Source of the DNA: Diadema setosum
Taxonomy: Eukaryota > Echinodermata > Echinoidea > Diadematoida > Diadematidae
Direction of reading: 5' to 3'
NCBI GenBank assembly: GCA_033980235.1
Contig: CM067070.1
Location: 3,134,978 to 3,198,977, forward strand
Length of the DNA: 64,000 nt
The notes under the pieces were generated by a model that was not told the origin of the DNA, made no database searches, and saw nothing but the letters and a program-made list of their open reading frames with translations. Positions 32,928-38,152 of the stretch are shown here, one piece after another. The stretch's first letter is position 1, and each line of letters opens with the position of its first letter. The position numbers and the translations under genes were made by a program.

Positions 32928-35265
32928 CATCTATCTATATTGTTATACAGGATCTATTTACCTATTATATGTATGTGTCAATCTGTCCTTTTTTCTTTCT
33001 GTAAAGAGACAGAGTAATCAACGATTATACTGATTCCAGTAGGATCAAGTTATACTTGGACATTAGCAATTGAGTATATGAATATAAGAACGACCCAAGT
33101 CCATGGAAGACCATTTCGAGTAAACTAAAAAAAAAACTTCATATCTTTTCTGTTTGTCCAATAATATTCTATTTAACTGTGATGGGATGGCAACATTGTA
33201 TATACATATTAGAACATATATTACTATGACAATTAACATTAACATTAATTGTGGAGAGGCCATTTTGTGTGAAGGACTTGGGTCGTTCTTTGATTCATAT
33301 GGACTTGGGTCGTTCTTTGATTCATATACATGATATTCTGCTATAGAGATGAGAGAAGGACGAGAGAGGGCGCTATAATATGAATGTAAGAACGACCCAA
33401 GTCCTTCATTCTTACATTCATATAAGATTTAACTCATTTGTTTCAGGCACTTCCGGGGGTAATTAGGATTTATAATTTATACACAAGATGAGTCCATGCA
33501 TAAGCTACATTTCCCCATGTCAAACTGAATTTGGCCAAAAATTGGACTTGGGTCGTTCTTATATTCATATACTCAATTAAGGGCATGATTTGGTGTGCGG
33601 GATATTAAAAATCAATTTCTAGTTCAATGTTTTGTTTTAGAATGAATTAAGATGTTGATCGAAGGCTTGTCTATGGGCTGTAAATAATCTAATTTCCATA
33701 TTACGTTATTGGAAATAACACTAAAATCGTACATGTAAATGATATGACGTTAAACTCTTAAGCTGAACACCATTCCCCTTTTCTTTTTTTCTCTCTTTAC
33801 GTATTGATCTTCAACTGTCGTGTCAACTTAGTTTTTGACCATATTATAACAGTATGTGATTGAACTTTGCGTGTTGAGTACCATCCTGTAATCAAGGTTA
33901 CCCCTAAAACAAATTTATATTATGGGGCTGGTGTACACCGAACTTCTGTCGGCCATAACAAAACATTTGGCTCTCCTTACATTTCAGCCTTGACTGAGTT
34001 GTTTTTTTTTATAGTTATAAAGCAATAGAAAGGTTAAAAAAAGATTGTGGCTCTCGTTGATGCTACTGGTATGTATATATTTCATAATAGTATGTTCATT
34101 TATCTATCTATCTATGTCTATCTATCTATCTTTTTTTCTTTCTTTATATCTACATGTATTTATGCATATGACGAGATTGTTCGCAAAATAGGTAAAGCGC
34201 CAAGCATTGTATTGAATTAAATCAATCATCACATAGAACAAGGTTAGACCTTTCAATTAATACCTCACTTGCTACATAATGAGAAATCTTCTTCGAGTTG
34301 TGATTTAAAGTATCCCAATATTTTCTAATAATTTTCTTTGTTTTTACAGAGCTATGATAATAAATATCTTAAAATAAGAACGGAGTTAACACCTTTTGCC
34401 TTCAAACTCGTCATCATATCCATTTGTTATTGGAGCAGAGTCGTGCGCACTGACGGTAAGCCGTTCTTGTCGTGCCACCTGGCGGGATCGGAGGTGCAAG
34501 ATGTCATGGCTTACACCTCCCCCAATCCCTCGGTCGAGTGGTTTGATCCGGGCTACTCCAACACATGGTACATGAAGGATGAGGATGGGGATGGACGAGA
34601 CGATTATTGCAGGTGGGTGTCAGGAATATTATAATGAGGAATCATGCATATATGCATGAAGAATGACACTGATGTGAATACACAATTCTCATCTAAATTT
34701 GCAGCTTAAAGTCATGAGCCCGCCTTCCGAAAGGTAGGATTGAACCTAGTAGTCCATGGATTATGCAAACTTTTTTTCCCAGCATGATATGCTTCAGAGA
34801 TTGCGTACGCCAAGGGGCATGAAAAATTTAATATACGCTGATACGCCTATTCGGCGCTTACGTTTTAAATAATCTATGGACTAAATTTAATTAAAACCAT
34901 CGATTATTCTGCTTCACACTAACTTTATGAATTTACATAGGGCCGATTATGTCAGTTCACGACATTATATGAACTTCATTAAACTGGTAAGGGTTGAAAT
35001 TCATGCGTGTGAACATTAGTTTCATTTCAGAATGAACTGCTTTCATTTTGGGTAATTGCTGTTTAAACTGTCTCCTAGGATTTTTTCACTCTCTGTTCCC
35101 CCTTCTCTCCATTATAGGTGTGTTGGCAGTGTTCCCAATACGCTTGTGGTCTGTATGAAAGCGGGAATGAACGGGTTTGAAGGGCCGGACCAGGAATTCA
35201 CCCCGGCAGGAGCCCCGAGAGATTGCTTCTACCTCACCGCAGACCCATTCTTCGGCTTTCCCTAG
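2158..35265 (+). CDS. Gene A (5' partial): secreted Fz-FN3-Fz-Ig-CUBx5-LUx3-DYCR-repeat protein
   Basis: Span of 24 in-window exons, listed separately, that join into one frame of about 1710 residues ending at TAG 35263-35265. The joined coding length agrees exactly with one reading frame. All junctions up to the last three exons are phase 1, the pattern of extracellular modules spread by exon shuffling. No signal peptide exon is visible before 2158, so the start lies upstream of the window. No transmembrane segment or GPI-type tail is seen at the end, so a secreted or matrix protein is inferred. Frizzled CRDs bind Wnt lipid or other ligands, CUB and LU domains bind proteins, and Ig and FN3 mediate adhesion. 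I recognise the modules but no named orthologue with this order. Confidence 0.85.
2927..3054. repeat. Compound microsatellite (GA)n-(GATA)n-(CA)n
   Basis: Direct reading: an AG run, then GATA units, a short GA-rich spacer, then a CA run. It lies in the intron after exon 1. Confidence 0.95.
3265..3475. repeat. Interspersed repeat fragment, also seen at 41615
   Basis: Shares the segment GAAATGAAAATCGAGGGGCT and the following AAAG-GC-AA bases with 41730-41755, each preceded by a TTTCATTTCCAA-like stretch. It is probably a truncated retroposon end; no coding part is seen. Confidence 0.5.
3615..3953 (+). CDS. Gene A exon 2: fibronectin type III-like domain
   Basis: Residues about 129-241. After a Ser/Thr/Pro-rich lead (MTPSTTPSSRPEP) comes a beta-sandwich-like stretch with EYEVTYSS, a T-I-V-S segment, IWPGSRYNVLVRLQRNGTG and a final strand. 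This matches the FN3 pattern (Y-x-V-x-Y, then L-x-P-G-x-x-Y-x-V-x-V). It lacks the early tryptophan of canonical FN3, so the assignment is good but not certain. The acceptor is TCAG at 3614 and the donor ACG/GTAAGT, both phase 1, fitting the neighbours. Confidence 0.78.
4045..4094. repeat. 50 bp near-perfect hairpin
   Basis: TTCATGAGATT and TTCCGTCGAGT are followed by the reverse complement ACTCGACGGAA and AATCTCATGAA. A half-copy (AACTCGACGGAAGGATTTCA) occurs at 13899-13918, so this is a dispersed motif. Confidence 0.8.
4156..4345 (+). repeat. tRNA-derived SINE
   Basis: GGCAGCTCGATGGTCTATAG and TTAGTTCGAATCATGCCCG resemble tRNA boxes A and B. The downstream body (CGAGTATGTATGCC ... ATTAGTAATTTTGTTAATCA) is shared with 5770-5955. 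Ends in a T-rich tail. Confidence 0.65.
4631..5114. mobile_element. TIR element with internal CACGG repeats
   Basis: The 14-base ends GCCCCAGTCACATA and TATGTGACTGGGGC are inverted copies. Inside are many short repeats built on CACGGAT, CACGGCA and CCGGGGA/GATCCGGGG, some inverted. No transposase frame is evident. Confidence 0.72.
5770..5955 (+). repeat. tRNA-derived SINE, second copy
   Basis: GTAGGTTCAAATCCTGCTCG contains a perfect box B (GGTTCAAATCC), followed by the same body as 4156-4345: CGAGTATGTATGCC, then TTTAGTGTTAATACGTCGAC and TCAATTAGTTGCA. Confidence 0.68.
7488..8618. mobile_element. AAAGGGGATGG foldback relic split by about 0.94 kb insertion
   Basis: 7488-7576 (TTAAAGGGGATGGCTAGTAA ...) and 8518-8618 (TCTATTGTTGTGTGAAAATT ...) match consecutive parts of the intact element at 43876-44240. 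The bases between are a later insertion, bounded by an ATTCATTTTATTT repeat on the left. Confidence 0.65.
8734..8949 (+). CDS. Gene A exon 3: second Frizzled CRD, first half
   Basis: Residues about 242-313. The sequence runs HCEELTVPECATIGYTSYVQ, an acidic helix, QQC, GFFCSLFAPQC, the N-terminal five cysteines of a Frizzled CRD; the variant GFFCSLFAPQC replaces the usual FLCSLYAPVC-like motif. The acceptor is ATAG at 8733 and the donor ACG/GTATGC, both phase 1. The other five cysteines are on the next exon. The proline-free, acidic helix region differs from exon 1, so the two CRDs are not recent copies. Confidence 0.87.
9965..10099 (+). CDS. Gene A exon 4: second Frizzled CRD, second half
   Basis: Residues about 314-358. 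The exon reads IIPPCRELCQAALQNC, then TDC and VRC, giving the typical P-C-R-x-L-C element and completing ten cysteines with exon 3. The split codon (g + ac, Asp) joins cleanly. The acceptor is GTAG at 9964 and the donor ACT/GTACGT at 10100, phase 1. Unlike the first CRD, this domain is interrupted by a 1 kb intron (8950-9964), in which nothing but a short (GAA)n tract was seen. Confidence 0.86.
10252..11036. mobile_element. GC-rich element with TAGGGA ends
   Basis: The ends TAGGGACTTTTCGATTTG and, in reverse, TAGGGAGTTTTCGATTGG are inverted repeats. The inside is richer in CG dinucleotides than nearby DNA and holds further GACGTCA/TGACGC motifs. It fills most of the intron between exons 4 and 5; the rest (11037-11832) shows only simple AT-rich sequence. 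Confidence 0.62.
11833..11967 (+). CDS. Gene A exon 5: Ig-like domain, first half
   Basis: Residues about 359-403. The exon encodes LSPPSGEDVGRLGDTMVAFC followed by SSGRIDGRPQWLKPSQ: strand A, the B-strand cysteine (VAFC) and the C-strand tryptophan (PQWLK) of an Ig fold. The acceptor is ACAG at 11832 and the donor ACAG/GTAACG, both phase 1. It was too short to stand out as an ORF and was found by translating between splice sites. Confidence 0.82.
12369..13735. mobile_element. Element with CCGT array and AGGTCA tandem units
   Basis: The ends TATGCCTCCGCCACG and TATGGCGGAGGCATA form short inverted repeats. A (CCGT)n tract with CCTT variants occupies 12417-12527. Then come diverged tandem units of about 120-190 bp, each with clusters of AGGTCAAAGGTCA. 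The long Pro-Ser-Val-Arg reading frames here come only from the tetranucleotide. Confidence 0.75.
13822..13880 (-). repeat. SINE 3' fragment
   Basis: GATTGACAAATTGTCCGACA and the following GAAGTAAATAA match in reverse the 3' part of the SINE at 4156 and the fragment at 39337. Confidence 0.5.
14137..14280 (+). CDS. Gene A exon 6: Ig-like domain, second half
   Basis: Residues about 404-451. TSMLTIRSLNEGSAGEYTCV is the E-F strand signature of Ig domains (L-x-I-x-x-L ... D/G-x-G-x-Y-x-C), with the F-strand cysteine that pairs with VAFC of exon 5. The exon ends with a G strand (ARMSMTFYL). The acceptor is GCAG at 14136 and the donor GATA/GTAAGT, both phase 1. The intron inside this Ig domain carries the large CCGT/AGGTCA element at 12369-13735. 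Confidence 0.88.
14281..15755 (+). other. Intron after gene A exon 6 (contents)
   Basis: A 1.5 kb intron with a CATTTCATTT-type repeat near 14745-14770, a short (CA)n tract at 15250 and poly-T/poly-A runs at 15479 and 15676. No exon or named element was recognised. Confidence 0.5.
15756..16121 (+). CDS. Gene A exon 7: CUB domain 1
   Basis: Residues about 452-573, one full CUB domain. Landmarks are FSSPDHPGTYGENLNVTW, the core DGCRLLIHFETTDMDFGDVI, and an end with YSGFCGTMRAVC. The E-x-x-D-x-D-x-x-D cluster after HFE could hold the calcium-site acidic residues of calcium-binding CUBs (inference). Unlike CUB2-5 it has an extra cysteine (GFC) near the end. The acceptor is CCAG at 15755 and the donor GAAG/GTAGGA, phase 1. 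Confidence 0.9.
16926..16958 (+). CDS. Gene A exon 8: 33 bp linker mini-exon
   Basis: Eleven codons (LGTEAQIDQR plus split Gly) between CTTTCCAG and GAG/GTGAGA, phase 1 at both ends. Similar short phase-1 exons lie between the other CUB domains (18368, 20272, 21936), which supports it as a real spacer and a candidate for alternative splicing. It has no fold of its own. The flanking introns 16122-16925 and 16959-17339 hold only a (GA)n tract and AT-rich sequence. Confidence 0.68.
17340..17684 (+). CDS. Gene A exon 9: CUB domain 2
   Basis: Residues about 585-699. The CUB signatures are IASPNYPRNYPKHAHVVWVF, ENCALNVTFLDFRTDAGSFG, and a C-terminal FRAVIRAQC. The usual acidic calcium cluster is weakened (DFRTDAGSFGEVRVG), so this copy may have lost metal binding. 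The acceptor is CCAG at 17339 and the donor CAAG/GTATGT, phase 1. The next intron (17685-18367) contains nothing accepted as coding. Confidence 0.9.
18368..18403 (+). CDS. Gene A exon 10: 36 bp Thr/Gln linker mini-exon
   Basis: Twelve codons rich in Thr and Gln (TTQQPTTINIE) between CCCAG and GAAG/GTGAGT, phase 1 at both ends. The strong donor and the analogous position to the other inter-CUB linkers support it. It is probably a flexible, possibly O-glycosylated hinge. Confidence 0.72.
18683..19033 (+). CDS. Gene A exon 11: CUB domain 3
   Basis: Residues about 712-828. Landmarks are YITSPDFPNNYPDNADERW, AGCGITFHFEELSTEERLDV then VYIGD, and the ending VGFNLEIRAQC. It is a two-cysteine CUB with the acidic residues of the calcium site (FEE ... 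RLD). The GC content is much higher than in the flanking introns. The acceptor is GCAG at 18682 and the donor TCTG/GTGAGT, phase 1. Confidence 0.92.
19531..19888. mobile_element. Foldback element rich in CACAGTGTG
   Basis: Inverted ends (CCTGGAAAGAACACAATGTC against, in reverse, CTAGAAAAAACACATTGTCA) enclose many copies of CACAGTGTGAA in both orientations, explaining the whole segment of the exon 11-12 intron. Confidence 0.6.
20272..20337 (+). CDS. Gene A exon 12: Thr/Ala-rich linker exon
   Basis: About 22 codons (SVTTAAAMRSTATAMTTKDP) after a long T tract and ACAAG, probably an O-glycosylated spacer between CUB3 and CUB4. Two overlapping donors are possible, both phase 1: G/GTACGT (exon end 20337, stronger match) and CAG/GTGGTA (exon end 20334). 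Confidence 0.7.
20809..21168 (+). CDS. Gene A exon 13: CUB domain 4
   Basis: Residues about 851-970. ITSPNYPDNYEANMRETWIV, NCDVRVIFNDFHIENRFDKL with FIGDEG, and the ending KGFDLSVLAENC. It is clearly closest to CUB5: both share FNDF..ENR-aromatic-D and AREY-S/T-G, pointing to tandem duplication. The acceptor ATAG is preceded by a run of T then G; the donor is GAAG/GTATGT, phase 1. Confidence 0.92.
21936..21974 (+). CDS. Gene A exon 14: 39 bp linker mini-exon
   Basis: Thirteen codons (YTEGPTTTQNPH plus split Gly) between GTTATAG and CACG/GTAAGA, phase 1 at both ends. A Thr-rich spacer between CUB4 and CUB5, analogous to the other mini-exons. The flanking introns 21169-21935 and 21975-22444 show nothing else. 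Confidence 0.72.
22445..22804 (+). CDS. Gene A exon 15: CUB domain 5
   Basis: Residues about 984-1103. ITSPNYPSDYEPNTRLTWIV, GCDVRVVFNDFRTENRYDFL with YMGDDG, and the ending RGFNVSMQAINC. It has the same length (360 bp) and phase as exon 13 and a near-parallel sequence. The acceptor is TCAG at 22444 and the donor CAG-G/GTATTG, phase 1. The next intron (22805-24353) carries an old repeat 3' end and a small TIR element. Confidence 0.92.
22805..24353 (+). other. Intron after gene A exon 15 (contents)
   Basis: Holds a TGTGTGGGTAACTGAA direct duplication (22885-22930), a retroposon-like 3' end at 23220-23415 ending in a TGAACT-type tail, and the TIR element 23687-23851. The remainder is AT-rich with nothing recognised. 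Confidence 0.5.
23687..23851. mobile_element. 165 bp TIR element with TGATTA duplication
   Basis: The ends CAGTGGCGGATCCAG and CTGGATCCGCCCCTG are inverted repeats. TGATTA sits directly outside both ends (23681-23686 and 23852-23857), a target-site duplication. The inside is rich in CGCCCCC. Confidence 0.78.
24354..24521 (+). CDS. Gene A exon 16: LU (Ly6/uPAR) domain 1, first half
   Basis: Residues about 1104-1159. The cysteine pattern MCSGC, GSC, EPC, GVC matches the first five cysteines of a three-finger LU domain. The acceptor is TCAG at 24353 and the donor ACAC/GTATGG, both phase 1. Exons 18 and 20 have the same length class, phase and cysteine spacing, which supports the call. Confidence 0.8.
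24899..26683. mobile_element. Tandem, rearranged TGTGACC-ended elements
   Basis: A left part (24899-25741, after removing the insert at 24991-25375), a full copy (25742-26445) and a right part (26446-26683) follow each other. The ends TGTGACCCTGCACCTCAAAA and, in reverse, TGTGACCGTGCACCTCAAAA are inverted. A related copy lies in gene B at 55371-56053. The rest of this intron (26684-27345) is AT-rich with GAAT, CAAA and GATA simple repeats. Confidence 0.72.
24991..25375. mobile_element. TTAA-inserted foldback element (intact copy)
   Basis: AGGGAGCGTACAG ... CTGTACTATCCCT with TTAA on both sides, inserted in the surrounding repeat. The unoccupied sister copy reads CAGACTTTAAGCTTT at 25817-25831. 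The arms pair along most of their length (GGCTGAGATATCC / GGATGTTTCAGTC region). Related copies are at 32163, 36868, 50047 and 59170. Confidence 0.82.
27346..27639 (+). CDS. Gene A exon 17: LU domain 1, second half, plus acidic linker
   Basis: Residues about 1160-1257. VMIRLRQKGC, then NTC, and the diagnostic end ICTCDTGDHCN (C-D-x-x-D-x-C-N closes LU/three-finger domains). A roughly 40-residue insert between the cysteines is longer than in vertebrate Ly6. It is followed by a Gly/Ala/Glu/Pro linker. The acceptor is CACAG at 27345 and the donor GACG/GTGAGT, phase 1. The intron before it is filled by nested repeats. Confidence 0.85.
28214..28372 (+). CDS. Gene A exon 18: LU domain 2, first half
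   Basis: Residues about 1258-1310. RCSACSD, then QVC, IEC, NGC and a beta strand NTTVTITMSS. Five cysteines sit as in exons 16 and 20. The acceptor TTTCCAG follows a clear (CT)n tract; the donor is CAAC/GTAAGA. Both are phase 1. Confidence 0.83.
29142..29634. mobile_element. GACTTGGGTCGTTCT element, copy 1
   Basis: The ends carry GAATATAAGAACGACACAAG and its inverse GGACTTGGGTCGTTCTTATA. The interior matches copies at 33068 (opposite orientation) and 51066 (same orientation), with internal repeats of the same GACTTGGGT motif. Confidence 0.8.
29704..29855. mobile_element. 152 bp GC-rich foldback next to exon 19
   Basis: TAGGGAGCTTTAGATTTTAG then ACGCGCGGACGTTCA pair with TGAACGTCCGCGCGT and CTAAAATCTAAAGGTCCCTA; the centre has A and T runs. 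It ends 81 bases before the LU2 exon acceptor. Confidence 0.82.
29937..30248 (+). CDS. Gene A exon 19: LU domain 2, second half, plus Pro/Glu linker
   Basis: Residues about 1311-1414. FTLTQVVRSC, ICYGPGDPRFD, and the closing ICTCDTLDNCN. After the domain comes a PEP-type linker (repeats such as EPSPEPGPEPEPE). The acceptor is GTGTAG at 29936, phase 1, placing Gln at the split codon. The donor G/GTAATA is weak, and the intron directly after it starts with a long trinucleotide hairpin at 30265. A GC-rich foldback (29704-29855) lies 81 bp before the exon. Confidence 0.85.
30265..30400. repeat. Compound trinucleotide hairpin (TAC)n-(GTA)n-(TTG)n
   Basis: About 14 TAC units run into TGG and then about 20 TAG/AAG units and TTG units. 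The first two tracts are inverse complements and can fold back. It starts 17 bases after the donor of gene A exon 19. Confidence 0.92.
30603..30767 (+). CDS. Gene A exon 20: LU domain 3, first half
   Basis: Residues about 1415-1469. ILRCSECNEL, then GNC, QDC, GSC and the strand NMTVTILVF; five cysteines as in exons 16 and 18. The acceptor is TTTAAG at 30602 after a (TCTG)n tract and the donor is GCAT/GTACGT. Both are phase 1. Confidence 0.83.
30880..30985. repeat. (TTAT)n/(TATC)n microsatellite
   Basis: Direct reading: TTAT units changing to CTAT/ATCT units, in the intron between exons 20 and 21. Confidence 0.92.
31055..31330 (+). CDS. Gene A exon 21: LU domain 3, second half, plus linker
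   Basis: Residues about 1470-1561. VTITQRTRGC, VCYGPGDAPFD, and the closing MCSCDTGDYCN. It is most similar to exon 19 (shared CYGPGDxxFD and RGISG-type segments), so LU2 and LU3 are the closest pair. The acceptor is GCAG at 31054 and the donor GAAA/GTAAGT, phase 1. A Ser/Pro linker leads to the C-terminal repeats. Confidence 0.86.
31331..32006 (+). other. Intron after gene A exon 21 (contents)
   Basis: AT-rich sequence with short ATA/ATG runs; no element or exon recognised. Confidence 0.45.
32007..32136 (+). CDS. Gene A exon 22: start of first DYCR repeat
   Basis: Residues about 1562-1604. The exon ends GWADVQGQGAPNDYC with the next Arg codon split AG/G (phase 2). This resembles D-x-N-G-D-G-x-x-D-Y-C-R calcium-loop repeats of FG-GAP/VCBS-like secreted proteins, though several acidic positions are replaced here. 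The acceptor is unsure: AAGCAG at 32006 is used here, while AG at 32003 and 32021 would also keep frame. The donor CAG/GTAAGT is strong. Confidence 0.72.
32163..32610. mobile_element. Foldback element related to 24991-25375, copy 2
   Basis: Starts AAAGGGGTAATGGGATGATA and ends ACTATACCAACCCTTCAAGG. It contains GAAATGGCTGAGATACCCTA and its inverse TATCTCTGCCATTTC, as in the other copies. Confidence 0.68.
32740..32945. repeat. (TATC)n microsatellite, about 200 bp
   Basis: Direct reading: almost uninterrupted TCTA units with TATA, CCAT and ATAC variants. It explains the long Tyr-Leu-Ser-Ile frames here. Confidence 0.95.
33068..33579. mobile_element. GACTTGGGTCGTTCT element, copy 2
   Basis: Starts AATTGAGTATATGAATATAA and ends with the inverse TTATATTCATATACTCAATT: a long terminal inverted repeat that includes GAACGACCCAAGTCCA. 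Orientation is opposite to the copies at 29142 and 51066. The rest of this intron (33580-34438) is AT-rich with TATC runs. Confidence 0.85.
34439..34612 (+). CDS. Gene A exon 23: end of repeat 1 and start of repeat 2
   Basis: Residues about 1605-1662. VVRTDGKPFLSCHLAG completes repeat 1, then WYMKDEDGDGRDDYC opens repeat 2 with a full DxDxDGxxDD calcium-loop pattern. The donor CAG/GTGGGT again splits the Arg codon after DYC in phase 2, exactly as in exon 22. The acceptor is GGAGCAG at 34438. Confidence 0.8.
35118..35265 (+). CDS. Gene A exon 24: terminal exon, end of repeat 2
   Basis: Residues about 1663-1710. CVGSVPNTLVVCMKAGMNGF parallels the repeat 1 segment (VVRTDGKPFLSCHLAG). The protein then ends TADPFFGFP and TAG at 35263-35265. 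The acceptor is TTATAG at 35117, phase 2, restoring Arg. There is no hydrophobic or GPI-like tail, which supports secretion. A poly(A) signal follows at 35579. Confidence 0.82.
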
Positions 35266-35578
35266 AATTACGACAATGGCAATGATGGAAACTTAATCTT
35301 TTAGATTTATTCATCTTATTACATGTGCCCTCAAAAAAAAGAAGAAGAAGAAGATGACGACGTAGAAGAAGTTATTTCATTGTTGTTGTTGTTTTCTTTT
35401 CTTTTTTTCTGGCTACAGCCAATGATAGACATTCTTTTGACATTAGCGTCTTTCCCTAACGAAATCGATGTCTTTTCAAGAAATGGACGGTCACTAACTG
35501 GGCCATCACAGCAGACCCAAGTCATCATCATTGAAAACATGCTTAGAACATTTGTACTGTAATACATAATATTGAGAT

Positions 35579-35584
35579 AATAAA
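35579..35584 (+). promoter_or_regulatory. Poly(A) signal of gene A
   Basis: AATAAA about 315 bases after the gene A stop codon, the first canonical signal downstream of it, followed by T/G-rich sequence within 40 bases. The 3' UTR includes a (GAA)n tract near 35338. Confidence 0.6.
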
Positions 35585-36867
35585 CAAAATACGAATTTGC
35601 TAGAGTTCTGTGGTTTTGTTGAGTTAAGAATAATGGATATTTTCTAATGAATAGCTATCATTTCCTCCTGTCATGTTGCTCCCCGCTTCCAGGGCATCAT
35701 GTCGGTGAAACAAGAGCATAGCATTTTACTTCAATTAGTTGTACATTATGCCACCTTCATGATAGTTCTTCATCTTCTTTGGCACCCTGCTGCATTTATA
35801 CTGTCCATGCTATTCACTGTAATATTCTACCTCTTTTTACGAAGAAAACTTACCTTATATCTCATTCAGGTGCTCATTTATTTTTGGATTACAATATTCG
35901 AAACTTACACAGAGGTTGATAGCTTGTGTGTCTGTGTGTCTGTTTGTAGAAAATTTATTATAAGGTATGGTCGACGAAATCCTCGTACAGCATTGACTGT
36001 CTGGTGAAATTCAATGTAATAAGGAAAACGTTTAAAAGAGCACGTAATCGTGCCTGTATAGTCTAGGTAATATCCCGCTGATGCATGTGCACTTTCAAGA
36101 ACCTGTAAAGGAACTGTACATATTATAATATTGTTGCAGTGAGGTACGTTGGATAGGCTTCCGTTTTCTGTACGCCCCAACGATAATAGTCATTTTTTTT
36201 TTCCAAATAGATAATGTTATATCGTAAGTATAGTCTCATGGTGATTAGAACGATACTTTGTTTTTTAGAAATGTACTGTTCTGCTTCAGTGGTGAAAAAT
36301 AAATATGGAAAAAAAAAACATCTTTTTGTGCAATGTCTTGATAATTAATTTCTCAGGGCAATTCCAGTACATAGGAATAGAAGACCTGCCAATAGACAGT
36401 GATTTGGAAGAAAAAAAAACCAACAAAAACAAAATACAGTTTATCGTCCGTACAATCACAAGCTATATCTGTCAGTAGCTAATTTGAATATATTGAAACG
36501 CTTCATTGATATCATGATTCAGAACATTATTTCAAGTAATACTTTCCAGTCAATAAAATGAGGACTGGAGTTTAAGAATAAGTAACTACTGTGTCTGCCT
36601 GCATTTGACATAAAAATATCAGGCAAGAAGGTTTCATTCATGCACTGACACATTGTTTGAATTAACGTGGGAAGTAACTAAGGTGCTGCCAGCCCCATGA
36701 TGGAAGTGAAACAAATATTGTGAATGCAAAAGAATACTTTTCTTCAAGTCTATAATTTTTCGCACTATTACAACGAAACAAATAAAAAGGACATGGCTTC
36801 GTTGTACGACATACATGTACATAGCTACGAGGTTTGTGATAATGTATATAGTAGAAGTTATGTTAAC

Positions 36868-37245
36868 AGTTCTGGTCGAGGTGAGGATTTAGCTTTTAAC
36901 GTTTTGCGGGATATTCAGAAACCACTTTATGAGATGTCAAAGAGCATGCAGTTCTAAAGGGTATCAAAAGTTTATTCGATGAAAATCGGTTTTGAAATGG
37001 CTGAGATATCCAAAAACAAGGTGAAACAAAGAGATCCTAATAAAGTTGTGGCATGTCGCCTTTTATTGTTAGCACTTGTTTGGATATCTCAGCCATTTGA
37101 AAACCAATTTTCATCAAATAAACGTTGAATCCTTCTTAAAATTACATGCTCTTTCATATTTCATAAGAGGCTTTTCATTATCTCACTTAGGAATGTTCAA
37201 AACATGAATCCCCACCTCACCCAGTACTGTACAGTCCCTTTCACT
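36868..37245. mobile_element. Foldback element related to 24991-25375, copy 3
   Basis: Contains GATGAAAATCGGTTTTGAAA and TGGCTGAGATATCC with the inverse GGATATCTCAGCCATTTGAA, and ends CTGTACAGTCCCTTTCA. It sits 1.6 kb after gene A. Confidence 0.7.
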
Positions 37246-38099
37246 ACAACACGTCTATACGTATTCATCATTAATGATAACAGTTTGTAATTGATTATGT
37301 GCTTGTGTGCGTGCAAGTTTATCATTATTATCATTATTATTAGTTTATTATTAGTGATGATTTCTTATGGGGGGATATAAACTTCCCCCTCATAACCTCC
37401 ACGCATGAAATCGCCGAAATAATTAGGAAAAGAGGCAGACCGTATTAGGAAATGAATTGATAGGAAACTTTTGGCAAAGTATTGTTTCGAGGTCTGTCAT
37501 GGAAAGTGCATGAGATAACAGGAAAATATTTACATAACATGTAACGAGGACAACATGAATTTGTAAAAATAATATGCGTTTGTCTAGACGCAAATCAATT
37601 CTCGCCTACAGAGCGGATGCTTTGTTTGCGTCACCCGCACCGAGCTCATCCTAATATTAATAACATTTTCTGACATTTATGATAATCTATAAAAACATGG
37701 TGATCTTTGAAGGAAGAAGTTTGCATGGTGCTGTTCATAACTCCTTATTTCCTCTTTCATGTCAACAGTCCTTTTCAGGACTCACACATGGTAAACCGTC
37801 AACCAAGCATATGATATAAAAAACATGTTATCTGATGCACAACAAACTGATCCTTAAAGTCTTGAGAGATAAAAAGAAACATATAGGTGAGTATCCTTAA
37901 TCAAATGATTGTTTTCTACATCTGCCTTGAATAGATAGACGAGGCAGAAGTTTGGCTATTGTTTTTTCCATTTTGAGATACAAGTATAGAATTGTGGGAT
38001 ATTATTTACATGCATGTTATGGATACATCATAAAATAAAGGTTCATCCTCCACAGTCATTAACTGCCATTAACTCCCTGCAAGGTTTTTACGAATGCTT

Positions 38100-38152
<53 letters not shown>

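Noticed and set aside
32715..33033. Open frames rich in Tyr-Leu-Ser-Ile
   Set aside because: Translation of the TATC microsatellite.
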